From: Eublepharis macularius
Lineage: Eukaryota > Chordata > Lepidosauria > Squamata > Eublepharidae
DNA: 64,000 bases
Assembly (NCBI RefSeq): GCF_028583425.1
Contig: NC_072802.1
Location: forward strand, 18,733,926-18,797,925
Direction: 5' to 3'
How positions within the stretch are numbered: the first letter of the stretch is position 1; every line of letters starts with the position of its first letter. A program made the translations under genes and the position numbers. This document shows positions 22,377-33,244 of this stretch, in pieces. Under the pieces are notes generated by a model. That model was given only the letters and a program-made list of their open reading frames with translations. It made no database searches and was not told where the DNA came from.

Positions 22377-22636
22377 CAGGGCTTTTTTTCTGGGAAAAGA
22401 GGTGGTGGAACTCAGTGGGTTGCCCTCGGAGAAAATAGTCACATGGCTGGTGGCCCCGCCCCCTGATCTCCAGACAGAGGGGAGTTTAGATTGCCCTCCA
22501 CGCTGCTCGGCAGCGTGGAGGGCAATCTAATCTCCCCTCTGTCTGGAGATCAGGGGGCGGGGCCACCAGCCATGTGACCATTTTCAAGAGGTTCCGGAAC
22601 TCCGTTCCACCGCGTTCCCGCTGAAAAAAAGCCCTG
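22377..22636. mobile_element. palindromic hAT-type MITE, CAGGGC family, copy 1
   Basis: A 260-bp foldback element with ends CAGGGCTTTTTTTCTG and CTGAAAAAAAGCCCTG. The interior is an almost perfect inverted repeat (for example 'gattgccctccacgctgc' against its complement at the centre, about 22478-22530). The target duplication is GACATACA/GACATGCA (8 bp, one mismatch). It is inserted in the DIRS-type element. Confidence 0.9.
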
Positions 22637-22829
22637 GACATGCATAATGGTTCTGTAAGTTCCTATATTATGTGATGCTCTTATAGAGTGTTAGTTGTTG
22701 AGCATGTTGCTGATTGGTGTTGATGTTATCTTCAATGATTAATACATTTTTTAACTTGTTTACATTTCTAACATTGAATTTGCTGTTAGTGCTGTGGTTT
22801 GAAATTGGGGGACTCTTCTATATTACACT

Positions 22830-23585
22830 TGCTGGTTGCAGTGTTGGTTGTCTGGTCTGGACCTAATCTTATCTCGATGATTGGAGAAGCATGGCTGTTC
22901 CAGGAGGAAGCTTTGCCTTTAGCCATCAGATTGTCAATCAGGAACCCCCATGATTAATCAGCACACTTTAGCCACAAAGAGAACCTGTTGCCCAAACATT
23001 TCCTGAAAAAGGATTCCCTGCTGTAGACTTACTGTGCCAGTCTGGTGTAGTGGTTAAGAGCGGCAGGACTCTAATCTGGAGAGCCGGGTTTGATTCCCCA
23101 CTCCTCCGCTTGAAGCCAGCTGGGTGGCCTTGGGTCAGTCACAGCTCTTTCAGAGCTCTCTCAGCCCCACTCACCTCACAGGGTGTTTTTTTGTGGGGAT
23201 AATAATGACATACTTTGTAAACTGCTCTGAGTAAGTTGACCTGAAGGGCGGTATATAAATCCAATGTTGTTGTTGTTGCTGTTAATCCAGTTTAGAGGAG
23301 TATATGAACTGCCTGCCAAAGTTCCACCTTTCTGATCAGACCAAGACTGCCTCCAAATACCACCCCTCTTTTGCCTTCTATTTTGGATCTAGGACTTGAA
23401 ACGATCTTTTCTCCTTTTCCAGCTAGGTTATACATTTGATTCCCCTCTTCCCCCATTGCTCTTTCCAAGCTTGGAAATAAAAGACTCTTGCTCTTTAGCT
23501 CAGCTACTTTTCTTGTAACTAGGACCAGAATCTGACCCCAAATTGTCCTAAACTGTAGAGTCCTTGTTCAGGGTGCAGTTTTGCC
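22830..23585 (+). mobile_element. possible solo retroviral LTR fossil, interrupted by a SINE
   Basis: Apart from the SINE at 23035-23283, this stretch has LTR-like layout: a 'gtatatgaactgcctgcc' TATA-like segment (about 23300), then AATAAAAGACTCTTGCTC (about 23477), a typical gammaretroviral R/polyadenylation arrangement. The limits are approximate and no target duplication is identified. If real, it is an old, inert solo LTR. Confidence 0.35.
23035..23283 (+). mobile_element. Sauria-type tRNA SINE
   Basis: Plus-strand copy. The head 'tctggtgtagtggttaagag' and 'gccgggtttgattccccact' give A and B boxes. The body 'gaagccagctgggtggcctt' follows, with 'tcacctcacagggtg' and a 'ggcggtatataaatcc' tail ending in (GTT)n. 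Confidence 0.87.
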
Positions 23586-23605
23586 AGCCCAAGTTTACCT
23601 TTGTC

Positions 23606-26317
23606 CAGGGCTTTTTTTCTGGGAAAAGAGGAGGTGGAACTCAGTAGGTTGCCCTCAAAGAAAATGGTCACATGACTGGTGGCCCCACCCCCTGATCTCC
23701 AGACAGACGGGAATTGAGATTGCCCTCCACGCCACTGAGCAGCGCAGAGGGAAATCTGAACTCCCCTCTGTCTGCAGATCAGGGGGCGGGGCCACCAGCT
23801 ATGTGACCATTTTCTTTTCTTTTAAAAAAATATTTTTATTTCAATTAATAACAAAATTGTTTACAATATGAAATACAACATGGGTAAATTGTTAAAAACT
23901 ACATAACAGAGAAAGGTAAAACATGGAAAGACAAATTCAAGTTGAATGATCTGATATATTTTGGATTATAGATTCAGGATTGTTTGGTATATTTTATTGG
24001 GAGGATATAGATTTTCTTTAGAAATGTATTCAAAAAAGGGGAACCATTTTTCCATAAAATTTGTTGTTTTGGGAAAATTTTCAGCTTGATAGATTCCATC
24101 ATTGATTTTTTCAAATAAAAAATGGTCCCATATTTTAGAGTACCAACTGGTAATTGTTGGAACAGTATGTGATTTCCATTTTAGAGCAATTGAATTTTTT
24201 GCTGCCATTAAGAAGATATTGATGAGGTCTCGTCGAATTGGTGGGATCTCTATATCATCCCATTGATTCAGAAATATCAGCTCAGGTTTCTTTGGTATTT
24301 TGTAGCCAGTTAACAAAAAGATTTGGTGCAAGATTGTATTCCAGAATTCTTCTATGTAATGACATTTCCACCAGCAATGTATATATGATCCTGTATCCCC
24401 ACATCCTTTCCAACATAAAGATGAACCGTGAGAGTAAATAGCTGCTAATTTTTTGGGTGTAAGATACCATCTTGTTAATATCTTATAGGACTGTAGTTTA
24501 ATATTAATTGTTGATGAATTAAATATTTTAGAGGACCATAATATTTCCCATTGTTCTTTTGATAATATTTTGTCACAGTCTTGGTGCCATTTTGACTGAT
24601 ATGTTAAGGTTTTAAGTTTAAGGGTTTGTAGCAAAATATTATAAATTTTGGAGATTACTCCTTTATTTGAAAGGCCTTTCCTATATATAATTTGTTCAAA
24701 TGCAGTCTTTGGTTGTTTCATAATGTCCTTTAAGTTTATAGAAGAGGCTAGATTCTTTAATTGAAAATAAATAAACCATGATATATTACTATTAATTTTT
24801 TGCTCCAATTCTGGTTTATCTAGTAAGCCTTCTCAGGAGGCAATATCAGTTAGCCTTGTTATGTTGTTTTGGTTCCATTTTTTAGTGAATGCGGGTGAGA
24901 GACCCGGCGGAAACCAATCCTGAAAAAGAAAAGAAGAGAACCTGGAAGATTTGGGGGTGATTTTATTTCTATAAGCATCCCATACTTTTAGGATAGCTGT
25001 AAAAAAGATGTTTTGTTTAGTGTTTGTGGGGCGGACGTGTTGTTTATTCCATAGAAGATCCTGAATGGATTCATTTTGTTGTGTGTTTTGTAAAAGGTTG
25101 ATCCAATGCATATGATCTTCCTTCTGTATTATAGAAATTACATTTTTTAATCGTGCAGCTTTTTGATAGAGATCAATATCTGGGAAATTAAAGCCTCCTT
25201 GTGTGTTTTGTAATCTTAGTGTTGTAAATGCAATTCTTGGATGTTTATCTTGCCACAAAAATTTATTGAAGAAGGTTTGCCATTGTTTTAAAAGTTTTGG
25301 TGGGATTGATATTGGAATTGTTCGAAAGAGAAAAATTAACTTGGGAAGTGCAAATGATTTAATTAGATGGTATCTATCATACCATGATAATTGTTTTTTA
25401 TTCCAGTCACTTAATTCTGCTCTTATTTTAGCCATTTTATCTATGTGATTTAACTTTAGTAACTGGTTGAGGTCAGATGGTAGGATTATTCCCAGATATG
25501 GTAGTTTTTTTGGTTCCCACTATATGTGTTTAATATTCAATTGAGTTGTAGTTGTTGTGTTTAAAGGAAGTATGTTCGACTTGTAGTTTACTTCTAATCC
25601 TGAAATTTGACCAAATAAACTTAAAAGATTTGATAAGTGTTGAAGCGATAGGATTGGGTTTGTGAGGTATAGCAGCATATCATCTGCAAAAGCACTGAGT
25701 TTATATGTTTTAGAGTTAACTGTGATTCCTTGAATTTGGGTGTTCTCCCTGATTGCTATTGTCAGTGGTTCTAAGGCAACTGCAAATAAAGCAGGTGACA
25801 AAGGGCAACCTTGTCTTGTTCCTCTATGTAGATAGATTTTGTCTGAAGTGTTGCCATTTACTTTGACATGCGCTGTGGGTTATGAATAGATTGTCTTTAT
25901 TATACGTCGGAAATTTTCTCCAAAGCCCATATGGTATAGTGTTTCATCTAAATAACATATTTCTAAGGAATCGAAGGCTTTTTCAATATCTAATGATAAG
26001 AATAGAGCTTCAGTATGTTGTTTTTTGCATATAGACATTAAATTTAAAGTTTTATAAATATTGTGTGTTAAATCCCTGCCGGGCATGAAGCCAGTTTGGT
26101 CCCTGTGTATATAGTGAGTGATAAATGAATTAAGACGTTCGGCTATAACTGAAGTAAATATCTTGTAATCTTGATTTAAGAAATTGGGCGAAATGAGGCT
26201 GGGGTTTTATGATCTTTGCCTTGCTTCGGAATTACTATAATAGAAGCAGTCGACGTGACCATTTTCAAGAGGTTCTGGAACTCTGTTCCACCGCGTTCCC
26301 GCTGAAAAAAAGCCCTG
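23606..26317. mobile_element. palindromic hAT-type MITE, CAGGGC family, copy 2, split by an L1
   Basis: The two ends of this MITE (23606-23814 and 26267-26317) are separated by an L1 insertion at 23815-26254. The outer 8-bp target duplication CCTTTGTC is perfect (23598-23605 and 26318-26325), and the MITE bases 'gtgaccattttc' are duplicated on either side of the L1. Without the L1 the element is about 260 bp, like the other copies. Confidence 0.9.
23815..26254 (-). mobile_element. L1-clade LINE, 3' part of ORF2, inserted in a MITE
   Basis: Minus-strand frames give an L1-type reverse transcriptase: 'LSLDIEKAFDSLE' (finger/palm start, about 26000), 'MSPALFAVALEPL' (about 25800), the catalytic FADD box at 25690-25679, then the thumb and the long C-terminal region (25435-24833, 24808-23966) with a C-W-K-G-C ... 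H-C-W-W-K-C zinc-knuckle-like block near 24420-24370. There are about three or four frame breaks. The poly(A) end is on the left (TTTTCTTTT at 23815). It is flanked by a perfect 12-bp target duplication GTGACCATTTTC (23803-23814 and 26255-26266). It is 5'-truncated in the reverse transcriptase. Confidence 0.9.
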
Positions 26318-27360
26318 CCTTTGTCTTGTGAGTGGCCAAGACCCCAACTGCTGCATTGACATGGATTGTTCTCTTCCCTTGGCGGATTATTTTCTGCTCA
26401 GATGTTTGGGCCTCCATCTTGAGAATCAGACCTCCACTTGCACTTCCATGGGCCAGCAGCTCTAGCCACCTCTTCTTTCCCTCTATTGCAGTACCTCTTT
26501 GCCTTCTTGAATGTAATAACTTGCAAAATGTATGTTTAAAACGATTGGCTATTTAGCAGGCTTTCTAGTATTGAGTGAGCTTGATATTATTGTGACATCT
26601 TAGGAGGTGCTAATTTCTCAGATCAGATATTTGTATTGTTCCCCTTGATAAGCATTATTTCTGTTTTCACTCCGTCTGGATCACAGTGTTTCTTCAAAGC
26701 TTATAGAAGCAATCTCACTGCTGAAGTCAAAGATACTACACAGCCATTATGGAAGCCTAGATTTGAAGATACTTTTAAGCTAAGAGTAGAACCTAAGCCA
26801 GCTGCTTCTTTAATTTAGCAGTGAGAGGCATACAAAGCAGGTTCCCCCCCCCCTTATGTTTAGGGTTTTTAAGTGTGGATTTGCGCTCAAATTAAAAAGT
26901 GAGTCAGGTTTACGCAACATGTCTTTAAGCTACACGTGTCTTCTGACCTTGCACGGGAACAGCTTGTTTTGTTGCAAGTTTTTATTGCGGGCTTGTTTAA
27001 ATTATTGTAATTGTTGTTCTAATTTCAGATCAGACACCAGCACTATAGCTATTACACTGGGAGTGCAGGGTGTAAATCTCTCTATACAGTTACCATAGTT
27101 TTGCCTGTGTTAACACATTGTTGTGTCTATTCCCGTTACTTTGCTTAACCACTAGACCACGTAATGCCCAAGTGTGCTTTGGGATTTTTTGTTGTTGTTT
27201 GTTTCTGAGTATACTTCCCAGTTTTGTTCTTCCAAGCAGTCACGGAAAAGTGACTCAATGTGTATCCTTTGGGAGTTCATTAGTGAGTGGAACCTTCAGC
27301 GTACGCTCCCAACATTTCCGCCACAGTCAAGTCTTTCACAAAACTGCCTACTTACAATCT
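26318..27360. other. intergenic, no gene recognised
   Basis: No repeat ends, RNA gene or convincing exon were seen. The short open frames have no recognisable domain. Confidence 0.4.
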
Positions 27361-27480
27361 ATTTTTTAATAATATATTTTATTTTCAATTCATAGGGGGG
27401 TACAGAAGAAAAAGGGTGAAGGGGAAGGAAAGTTAAAACAGGTATATGACTTTGTGCTACAAAGATTATAAAAATACAGA
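27361..27480 (-). mobile_element. probable short L1 3' end
   Basis: T-rich start 'ttttttaataatatatttta' followed by an L1 3' UTR-like stretch in reverse orientation. Short, without coding. The identification is by composition and layout only. Confidence 0.35.
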
Positions 27481-27618
27481 GTTTTATCACCAAAAGTTTT
27501 CCCAATATTAAGGTAGAAATTAATTATTAATTTCTACCTTATATATTTTCCAGCTATGCTATACAAGCATATTTTAAGCATATCCCTGCTTATTTTTAAT
27601 ATTAATAATACTAATAAT

Positions 27619-27877
27619 CAGGGCTTTTTTTCAGCTGGAACGTGGTGGAACAGAGTTCTGGAACCTCTTGAAAATGGTCACGTGGCTGGTGGCCCCGCCC
27701 CCTGATCTCCAGACAGAGGGAAGTTTAGATTGCCCTCTGCACCACTCAGCGGCGCGGAGGGCAATCTCAACTCCCCTCTGTCTGGAGATCAGGGGGCGGG
27801 GCCACCAACCATGTGACCATTTTCTCCGAGGCAACCCACTGAGTTCCAACACCTCTTTTCCCAGAAAAAAAGCCCTG
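27619..27877. mobile_element. palindromic hAT-type MITE, CAGGGC family, copy 3
   Basis: 259 bp, both ends intact, with perfect 8-bp target duplication CTAATAAT (27611-27618 and 27878-27885). The CAGCTGG-type half lies on the left, so it is in the opposite orientation to copy 1. Confidence 0.92.
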
Positions 27878-28215
27878 CTAATAATAAAAAGAAAGACCTT
27901 GCTATTTCATTGTTGCTCCTTACTATCTATTCCTTTTTAATAATTACAATTAACGGCAGAATCACTAGCTATTTCTTAATACAACTGCTTACCATAACCT
28001 TTAATCTAGATATGAGTTACTATAAACAAAGTTAGCCTCTTTCTATCCCTTAACTTGTACAAAAGGAAATTCTCTTTTCTGCATCTCTTTACCTTGTAAT
28101 GATTCTTTACTTTTCAGTAAACATGTTACTTCTGTTCCAATATTTCCACATTATACAGTCTGTTTTACCAGCTATTTACCTAAACAACCAATAATCTTTG
28201 TGTAACTGACCATCT

Positions 28216-28313
28216 TAAAATCAAATTATAAATAACACGATAGATCCATTTCCTGATTAAGCCTATGCCCCGCATGGGCTTAATCAGGAAATGGATCTAT
28301 CATGTTATTTATA
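28216..28313. repeat. long hairpin (about 40-bp arms, 12-base loop)
   Basis: The arm ending 'tttcctgattaagcc' and its complement 'gggcttaatcaggaaa' flank the loop 'tatgccccgcat' at about 28262-28273. The arms extend to 'aaattataaataacac' and 'gttatttataattt'. Only one or two mismatches are apparent. It probably belongs to the retroelement-like unit that continues to about 28960. Confidence 0.8.
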
Positions 28314-28965
28314 ATTTTCCCTGAATGTCTCTTATATTTAAGTTCCTGCGGGATTTCACCCACAACTTGTGTAATGGAATCAGACCCTTCCTTTATAAAA
28401 TTGTTGAGTCCCACTAATTGATCACGTAGTCCGCAGACCAACTTTGGAGCGGTGGGAGAGCAGAGCATAGAACTGTTGTGAATTTGTGAGTACAACTTCA
28501 TTAATTAAGAGAAGAGATATGTTTGTTCATGTTTGAATCATATTTGTAATAAGTTTCTTACGTCTTCCATGTTACAGCATAGTCAGTCCTAATTGCTTCA
28601 TGCCTGATGATGAAGTGAGTTTGCCTCACGAAACGCGTTAAATAGAAATATTGCTTGCTAAACCCCGTCGGCACCATAACGGGTTAATTTTGGGACTGTG
28701 AATCTTCATGAAAAGACACTCGGTTGGCTCTCCACCAAGCAGCGCTTTTCCACCTCGCTGGAACTTTGCACTTTACTCCTATATTTTGGACAGTGAATTG
28801 TTGATTGCATTTATTGTATTTTGTATATAATGTACGGACGCACCTTTTGTATTTTGAACACCTATTTATGTATTTATTAAGTTATTTCACTGATATTGCA
28901 TTTTTGCATTGCACTTTGGCACTTTTATAAATTAAAACTAAAAATTATAATTCTGGTGGGTTTTG
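28274..28965 (+). mobile_element. possible Penelope-like or related retroelement remnant
   Basis: It follows the hairpin. At 28604-28634 it contains 'ctgatga', a stem 'gtgag...ctcac' and 'cgaaac', an arrangement like the hammerhead-ribozyme core in Penelope terminal repeats. The motif is imperfect: the base just before the TGATGA that abuts the stem is not the expected C. The region ends in an A-rich stretch near 28930. No coding was recognised. The family is unproven. Confidence 0.35.
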
Positions 28966-28968
28966 TAG

Positions 28969-29172
28969 TTTTAGTCTCCAGATGGTGGCTGGAGATCACT
29001 TGGAATTACAACTGATCTCCAGGCCACAGAGATCAGTTCACCTGGAGAAAATGGCTGCTTTGGAGGGTGGACTCTATGGAATTATACCATGCTGAGATCC
29101 TTTCCATCTCCAGGCCTTACCCCCCCCCCCAAATCTCCAGGAATTTCCCAGTTTAGAGATGGCGACCCCAGG
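28969..29172 (-). mobile_element. short DNA element, AGGGTTGCCA-terminated family (copy 3)
   Basis: The plus strand reads 'ggtggctggagatcacttgg', 'acaactgatctccagg', 'cacctggagaaaatggctgc' and ends 'tttagagatggcgacccc'. This is the reverse orientation of the family at 7079-7295. Confidence 0.65.
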
Positions 29173-29290
29173 CCAGGTTGAGAGTATGTGACTGGTTCAA
29201 GGTCAGCCAGTGGGCTTCCAAGATAGAATAGGGATTTGAACCTGGGTCTCCCAGATCTAGTCTGACACTCTAACTGCTACATTGTTATTT
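29173..29290 (-). mobile_element. tRNA-derived SINE fragment (MIR-like head)
   Basis: Contains 'ggatttgaacctgggtctcc' (reverse of a B box) and 'tgacactctaactgctaca' (reverse of an A box), like the copy at 52665-52890. From 29291 to 30089 nothing further is recognised. Confidence 0.5.
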
Positions 29291-30089
29291 ACTGTTAGAT
29301 ATAATGATGTGCCAAATGTACAGGACAGATGTGGGGGAAAGTAGATGTAAAGACAACAACCCTGGCATATTGCAATTCTCTGTCCTTTGTCTCCCCCCAT
29401 TTGCCATTTTAATGTCCTTCTTTCCACAGGCATCTCTGAAGGTTTGTTCCTGCTCCAGTAGGTGTCTCTGTTTAGTTGCAAAGTAATTCTTCAAGTGCAT
29501 TCAACAAATTCACAAATATTTATTTCCAGCTCCTTCTGGAGACGTTTGATAACATTCTTGAAATAGAATGTATAAAAGTAATTTTCAGCCTTTTCCTCCC
29601 ACACGTTTATTAAAAGTTTGTTTCAGCTGAAAAATGACGTTATTTTCCTAATTATCCACCATTAGAGAGTAATCATTCTCTTTTTCATAAGGTTATACAT
29701 GCACATATCTCAGAACTCCTTTTCCCCTTAGGTTGGATCCAAACATCCTCCACGGACCCTCCCTCCCTCCCTCCTAAGGAAAATTCCTCCAGCTTAAGTG
29801 GTTGTTCCAACAATGAAAAAGCTACTTATACTGGAGGAAACCTCCTTAGGATGGAGCTTTCCTATTTCAAACTTCAAATGCAGCGGACTGTTAGGATAGG
29901 ACCAGGATCCACCCCACCCCACTTTACATGTACTTTTAAATCAAGTTATTCTGTTTTACTTTAATTTAATTTTGCAAAGTTTATTCTGCATTTGCTACTT
30001 GCAAAAGAGGATCACAGATTCTCCCTACCTTCTGATCACCAGAAATACTTAGCAGTTCTCTTCTGAGAGTTTAACATTATACTGTCTAC

Positions 30090-30328
30090 CAGGGCTTTTT
30101 TTCTGAGAAAAGAGGTGGTGGAACTCAGTGGGTTGCCCTCGGAGAAAATGGTCACATGGCTGGTGGCCCCGCCCCCTGATCCCCAGACAGAGGGGAGTTT
30201 AGATGCGCGGAGGTCAATCTCAACTCCCCTCTGTTTGGAGATCAGGGGGCAGGGCCACCAGCCATGTGACCATTTTCAAGAGGTTCCAGAACTCCGTTCC
30301 CCTGCGTTCCCCCTGAAAAAAAGCCCTG
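30090..30328. mobile_element. palindromic hAT-type MITE, CAGGGC family, copy 4
   Basis: 239 bp, slightly shortened at the palindrome centre. Perfect 8-bp target duplication CTGTCTAC (30082-30089 and 30329-30336). Confidence 0.92.
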
Positions 30329-30336
30329 CTGTCTAC

Positions 30337-31507
30337 ACAACTTTATAGCAAACCTTAAGTCTTAATGGCTACCAATTTACATTCTTTAAGCACAGAAAAG
30401 CTAAAACGTCTCAAGCAGAGAGAACTCGTAACCATTAACAATCATTACCCTTGTGCAAAATCACACGAGTCCAGACTACTAGTCTTCCCTTTCTGCAACA
30501 GCATGCAAATATGTAATGTCCAGAAGTAGAACAAACAGAAAAGGAATACAGAGAAGAAGAAAAGTCACCAGTCACTGCTTGGCTGTGCACAGCAGCAAAT
30601 ACTCAGCATCTTCTGTAACTGCCAAAGAGAATCCAGACACACAATTCGAGGTGCAACACTGCAAAATGTCTGTTTTAATTACAGGTTCAGTTTCCTACAG
30701 GACATGTTTCTTGGTATGCTGCAGTTTTGGTGGGGGGCTGTTTTTATTTTTTGCATTATTTTTGGTTACCATTTTCAGGTTCCAGAATTTAGCACCCAAG
30801 AAATATGCCCTGTAGTAAAATCCATCCTGAAATTTAAAAGGAAATCCCCCTCCACTGGCCATTCCAAATGGACTAGTGCAAGCCTCACAAAGCCTTGGCC
30901 AGCTGCAATTTGCAGCCAGAAGCCTCCACGCAGGCTGAGAGGGTGGGCAGCTGTTCTCTAGCTGTCTGGGCCCAGGCAGGCTTGACTGCAAAGAAAGGTC
31001 AGAGAGAGCCACTAGGTTAGCCTTCCTTCACTTTTTTCTTTAAAAAATGTAATGGGCCTTAGAGGAGGAGAGCCTGTCATCTCGAAAAAGACTACCAAAA
31101 TTCCAGGAGATAACATTTTGGTATTCCCAGAGCTCCTGGAGTGTTTATTTTTGTTCAGATATATTGGAGCCAAAATGGCTAATTTTGGATATATTTTCAG
31201 CTCCGATATAGCCAGATGCCCACCCCTAGATGCGATCTGGCTGAGACCAAACAGCACCTCCAAGTTCTGCCCACTTTCTACAAGCTTGTTATTGACTGAA
31301 AGTGACTGGAGAATGGACTACCAGTGGCTGGAGGGGATGTAGAACTTGGTCCATTCCCAGCTCACCATGTGCCATCCGAAAAATGGTCCCATCCCCCCGC
31401 TGAGCATAAACCCGATCCTCCTGGGGCTGGTATGATTTTCTGTACTATGCAGTCCTTCTATCCTTAGAGGCACAAGATGGTGGGGGGGGAGGATGAGATG
31501 TGCTATA
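30337..31507. other. intergenic, no gene recognised
   Basis: Unique-looking sequence without repeat ends or a recognisable exon. Short open frames on both strands show no domain. Confidence 0.4.
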
Positions 31508-31515
31508 CTTAGGCA

Positions 31516-31777
31516 CAGGGCTTTTTTTTCAGCTGGAACGCGGTGGAACGGAGTTCCGGAACCTCTTGAAAATGGTCACATGGCTGGTGGCCCCGCCCCC
31601 TGATCTCCAGACAGAGGGGAGTTGAGATTGCCCTCCGCGCCGCTGGAGCGCCGTGGAGGGCATTCTAAACTCCCCTCTGTCTAGAGATCAGGGGGCGGGG
31701 CCACCAGCCATGTGACCATTTTCTCCGAGGGCAACCCACTGAGTTCCACCACCTCTTTTCCCAGAAAAAAAGCTCTG
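31516..31777. mobile_element. palindromic hAT-type MITE, CAGGGC family, copy 5
   Basis: 262 bp. Perfect 8-bp target duplication CTTAGGCA (31508-31515 and 31778-31785). The right end has one change from the consensus (AGCTCTG for AGCCCTG). Confidence 0.92.
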
Positions 31778-32106
31778 CTTAGGCATGATCTTGGAACGTA
31801 AACAATCCTGAGAACAGCAATTCTGGTGGCACAATTTCTTTGTATTCTCTTGTTTCCTGAGCACACAGTCTCCACAGATGTAGTTGTCCAATGAACTATC
31901 TGGGACAGGAATATTGAGTAGGTGCAGGTGAAAGCGGATGAGGTTCTCCCCATCCTGGTCAAAGACTACGCCTCTTTGGAGCAACAGAAGAGCCCAGCTG
32001 GTTGATGGGCAGTGCAGTACCATGCCATGGATGACATATCAGCGCTCTGTCTTCTCTTCCAATCTATCTTCTGCGATAGATTGGGGCATAGGACTGTCAG
32101 AACTAT

Positions 32107-32981
32107 GGCCGAATCCACACTACCGTTGTTCTTGCGGCAGTTTTTCACTTCTGCAGCGCCATTCCTTCATTTGTTCACATGCATCGTCTCCAAAGCCGTC
32201 ATTAATTCGCCATGGCGTCGCCACAGCCCATTGCACTTTCGCTGCGGGTTATCTTTTGATGAATAACTGCCCTCCGTTGAATTCCGAGCCTCTCTTGACC
32301 CGCCTCCCAATTAAGGAGTAATTCTCCGCCTTTGTCCCCACCCCTTTTTTTAAAAAATAAGAGTACCGTGTCGATATGGCGACATCTCATCATATTAATC
32401 TCATTTTAAAAAAGCGGGCAGACCTCAAATATCAGAGGAACAATTTCATATGTTAATTCAATTCATATATTGGGGGGGGGGCATCCACATGATACTGAAA
32501 TCATGGCTCATGTTACGCCCCGACACGGACTGTGCCGACAAGTTAGGCACAGATTTCAATTTTCCAAAGACAAAATGAAGCTCTGCTGTGGGATGCTGCT
32601 GTAGGTGATCGTGACCGCTCACCCATTCCCGGATGATTTCAACCAGCATGCAGGCTGTGATGTTCCAAGCGCTCATCGTAAGTGTCTCGGGTGATTTTTA
32701 AAAAAATATTATCTTAATGGTGTCGTTGTACCATTGAACCAGGATGCTTACTCGTCGATACAGCGTCAATTTGTCCTTTTTTTAAAAAAAAAAAACCGCG
32801 GAGCCGTTCGGGTTTTTCCCGCCCCTTTACCCGTCTTTTTGAAAGGGGATGTGATCAACGGATTGCGCAGGAGAAGCGCTATTCAAAGGGTGATGTGGAC
32901 AAACAAGCGAAGAATGCGCAATAACAGATGGAGCAATCATTGCACAAGAAAAGCGGGAGCTAAGGTAGTGTGGAATCGGCC
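32107..32981. mobile_element. DNA transposon, GGCCGAATCCACACTACC ends (PIF/Harbinger-like?)
   Basis: 875 bp with 18-bp terminal inverted repeats: GGCCGAATCCACACTACC at 32107-32124 and its near-perfect complement (one mismatch) ending at 32981. The same trinucleotide TAT flanks both sides, compatible with the 3-bp target duplication of PIF/Harbinger elements. The interior contains short open frames (for example minus-strand 32676-32458) without a domain I recognise, so it is non-autonomous or badly decayed. Confidence 0.72.
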
Positions 32982-33244
32982 TATCTCTGCAGTTTGGTGA
33001 CTCTCTTCAGTCTTCGCTGTAGCGTCTTGTACTGCACCTGGAGTTTTTGGTTCAGGTTTTACATGATATGTTTGCAACCTTTCCACGGTTAGTGGAATCA
33101 CCTCCAGGAATTACAAAAGCAACGAAGAACCCAAACCTGCTGCCACAGCTCTGCCAAATCCACAAGTCAAGGCTTCTTTGAGCTCCAAAGTCAGTGGAAC
33201 CACCTCCATCAATTTCAAAGTCAGGAAGAGATCAGAGTTACAAC

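Larger units (their letters stand above)
17378..22810 (+). mobile_element. DIRS-type tyrosine-recombinase retroelement, broken
   Basis: A fossil retroelement in the plus orientation, about 5 kb of its own sequence. Recognisable parts in order are: a leader with a terminal-type repeat (from 17378); a gag-like region with a Cys/His box around 17810-17900; a reverse transcriptase around 19790-20340; an RNase H region around 20560-20940; and a tyrosine recombinase around 21400-22320, whose C-terminal half has the family's HSTRSQ box. This order, with a recombinase in place of an integrase, is diagnostic of DIRS. It is broken many times (on the order of ten or more breaks). It carries two later insertions, a SINE at 18916-19216 and a palindromic MITE at 22377-22636. 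No matching terminal repeat was seen on the right, so the right limit is approximate. It looks old. Confidence 0.85.

Noticed and set aside
24238-24441. Plus-strand open frame over the L1
   Set aside because: Antisense shadow of the minus-strand L1 ORF2 coding region.
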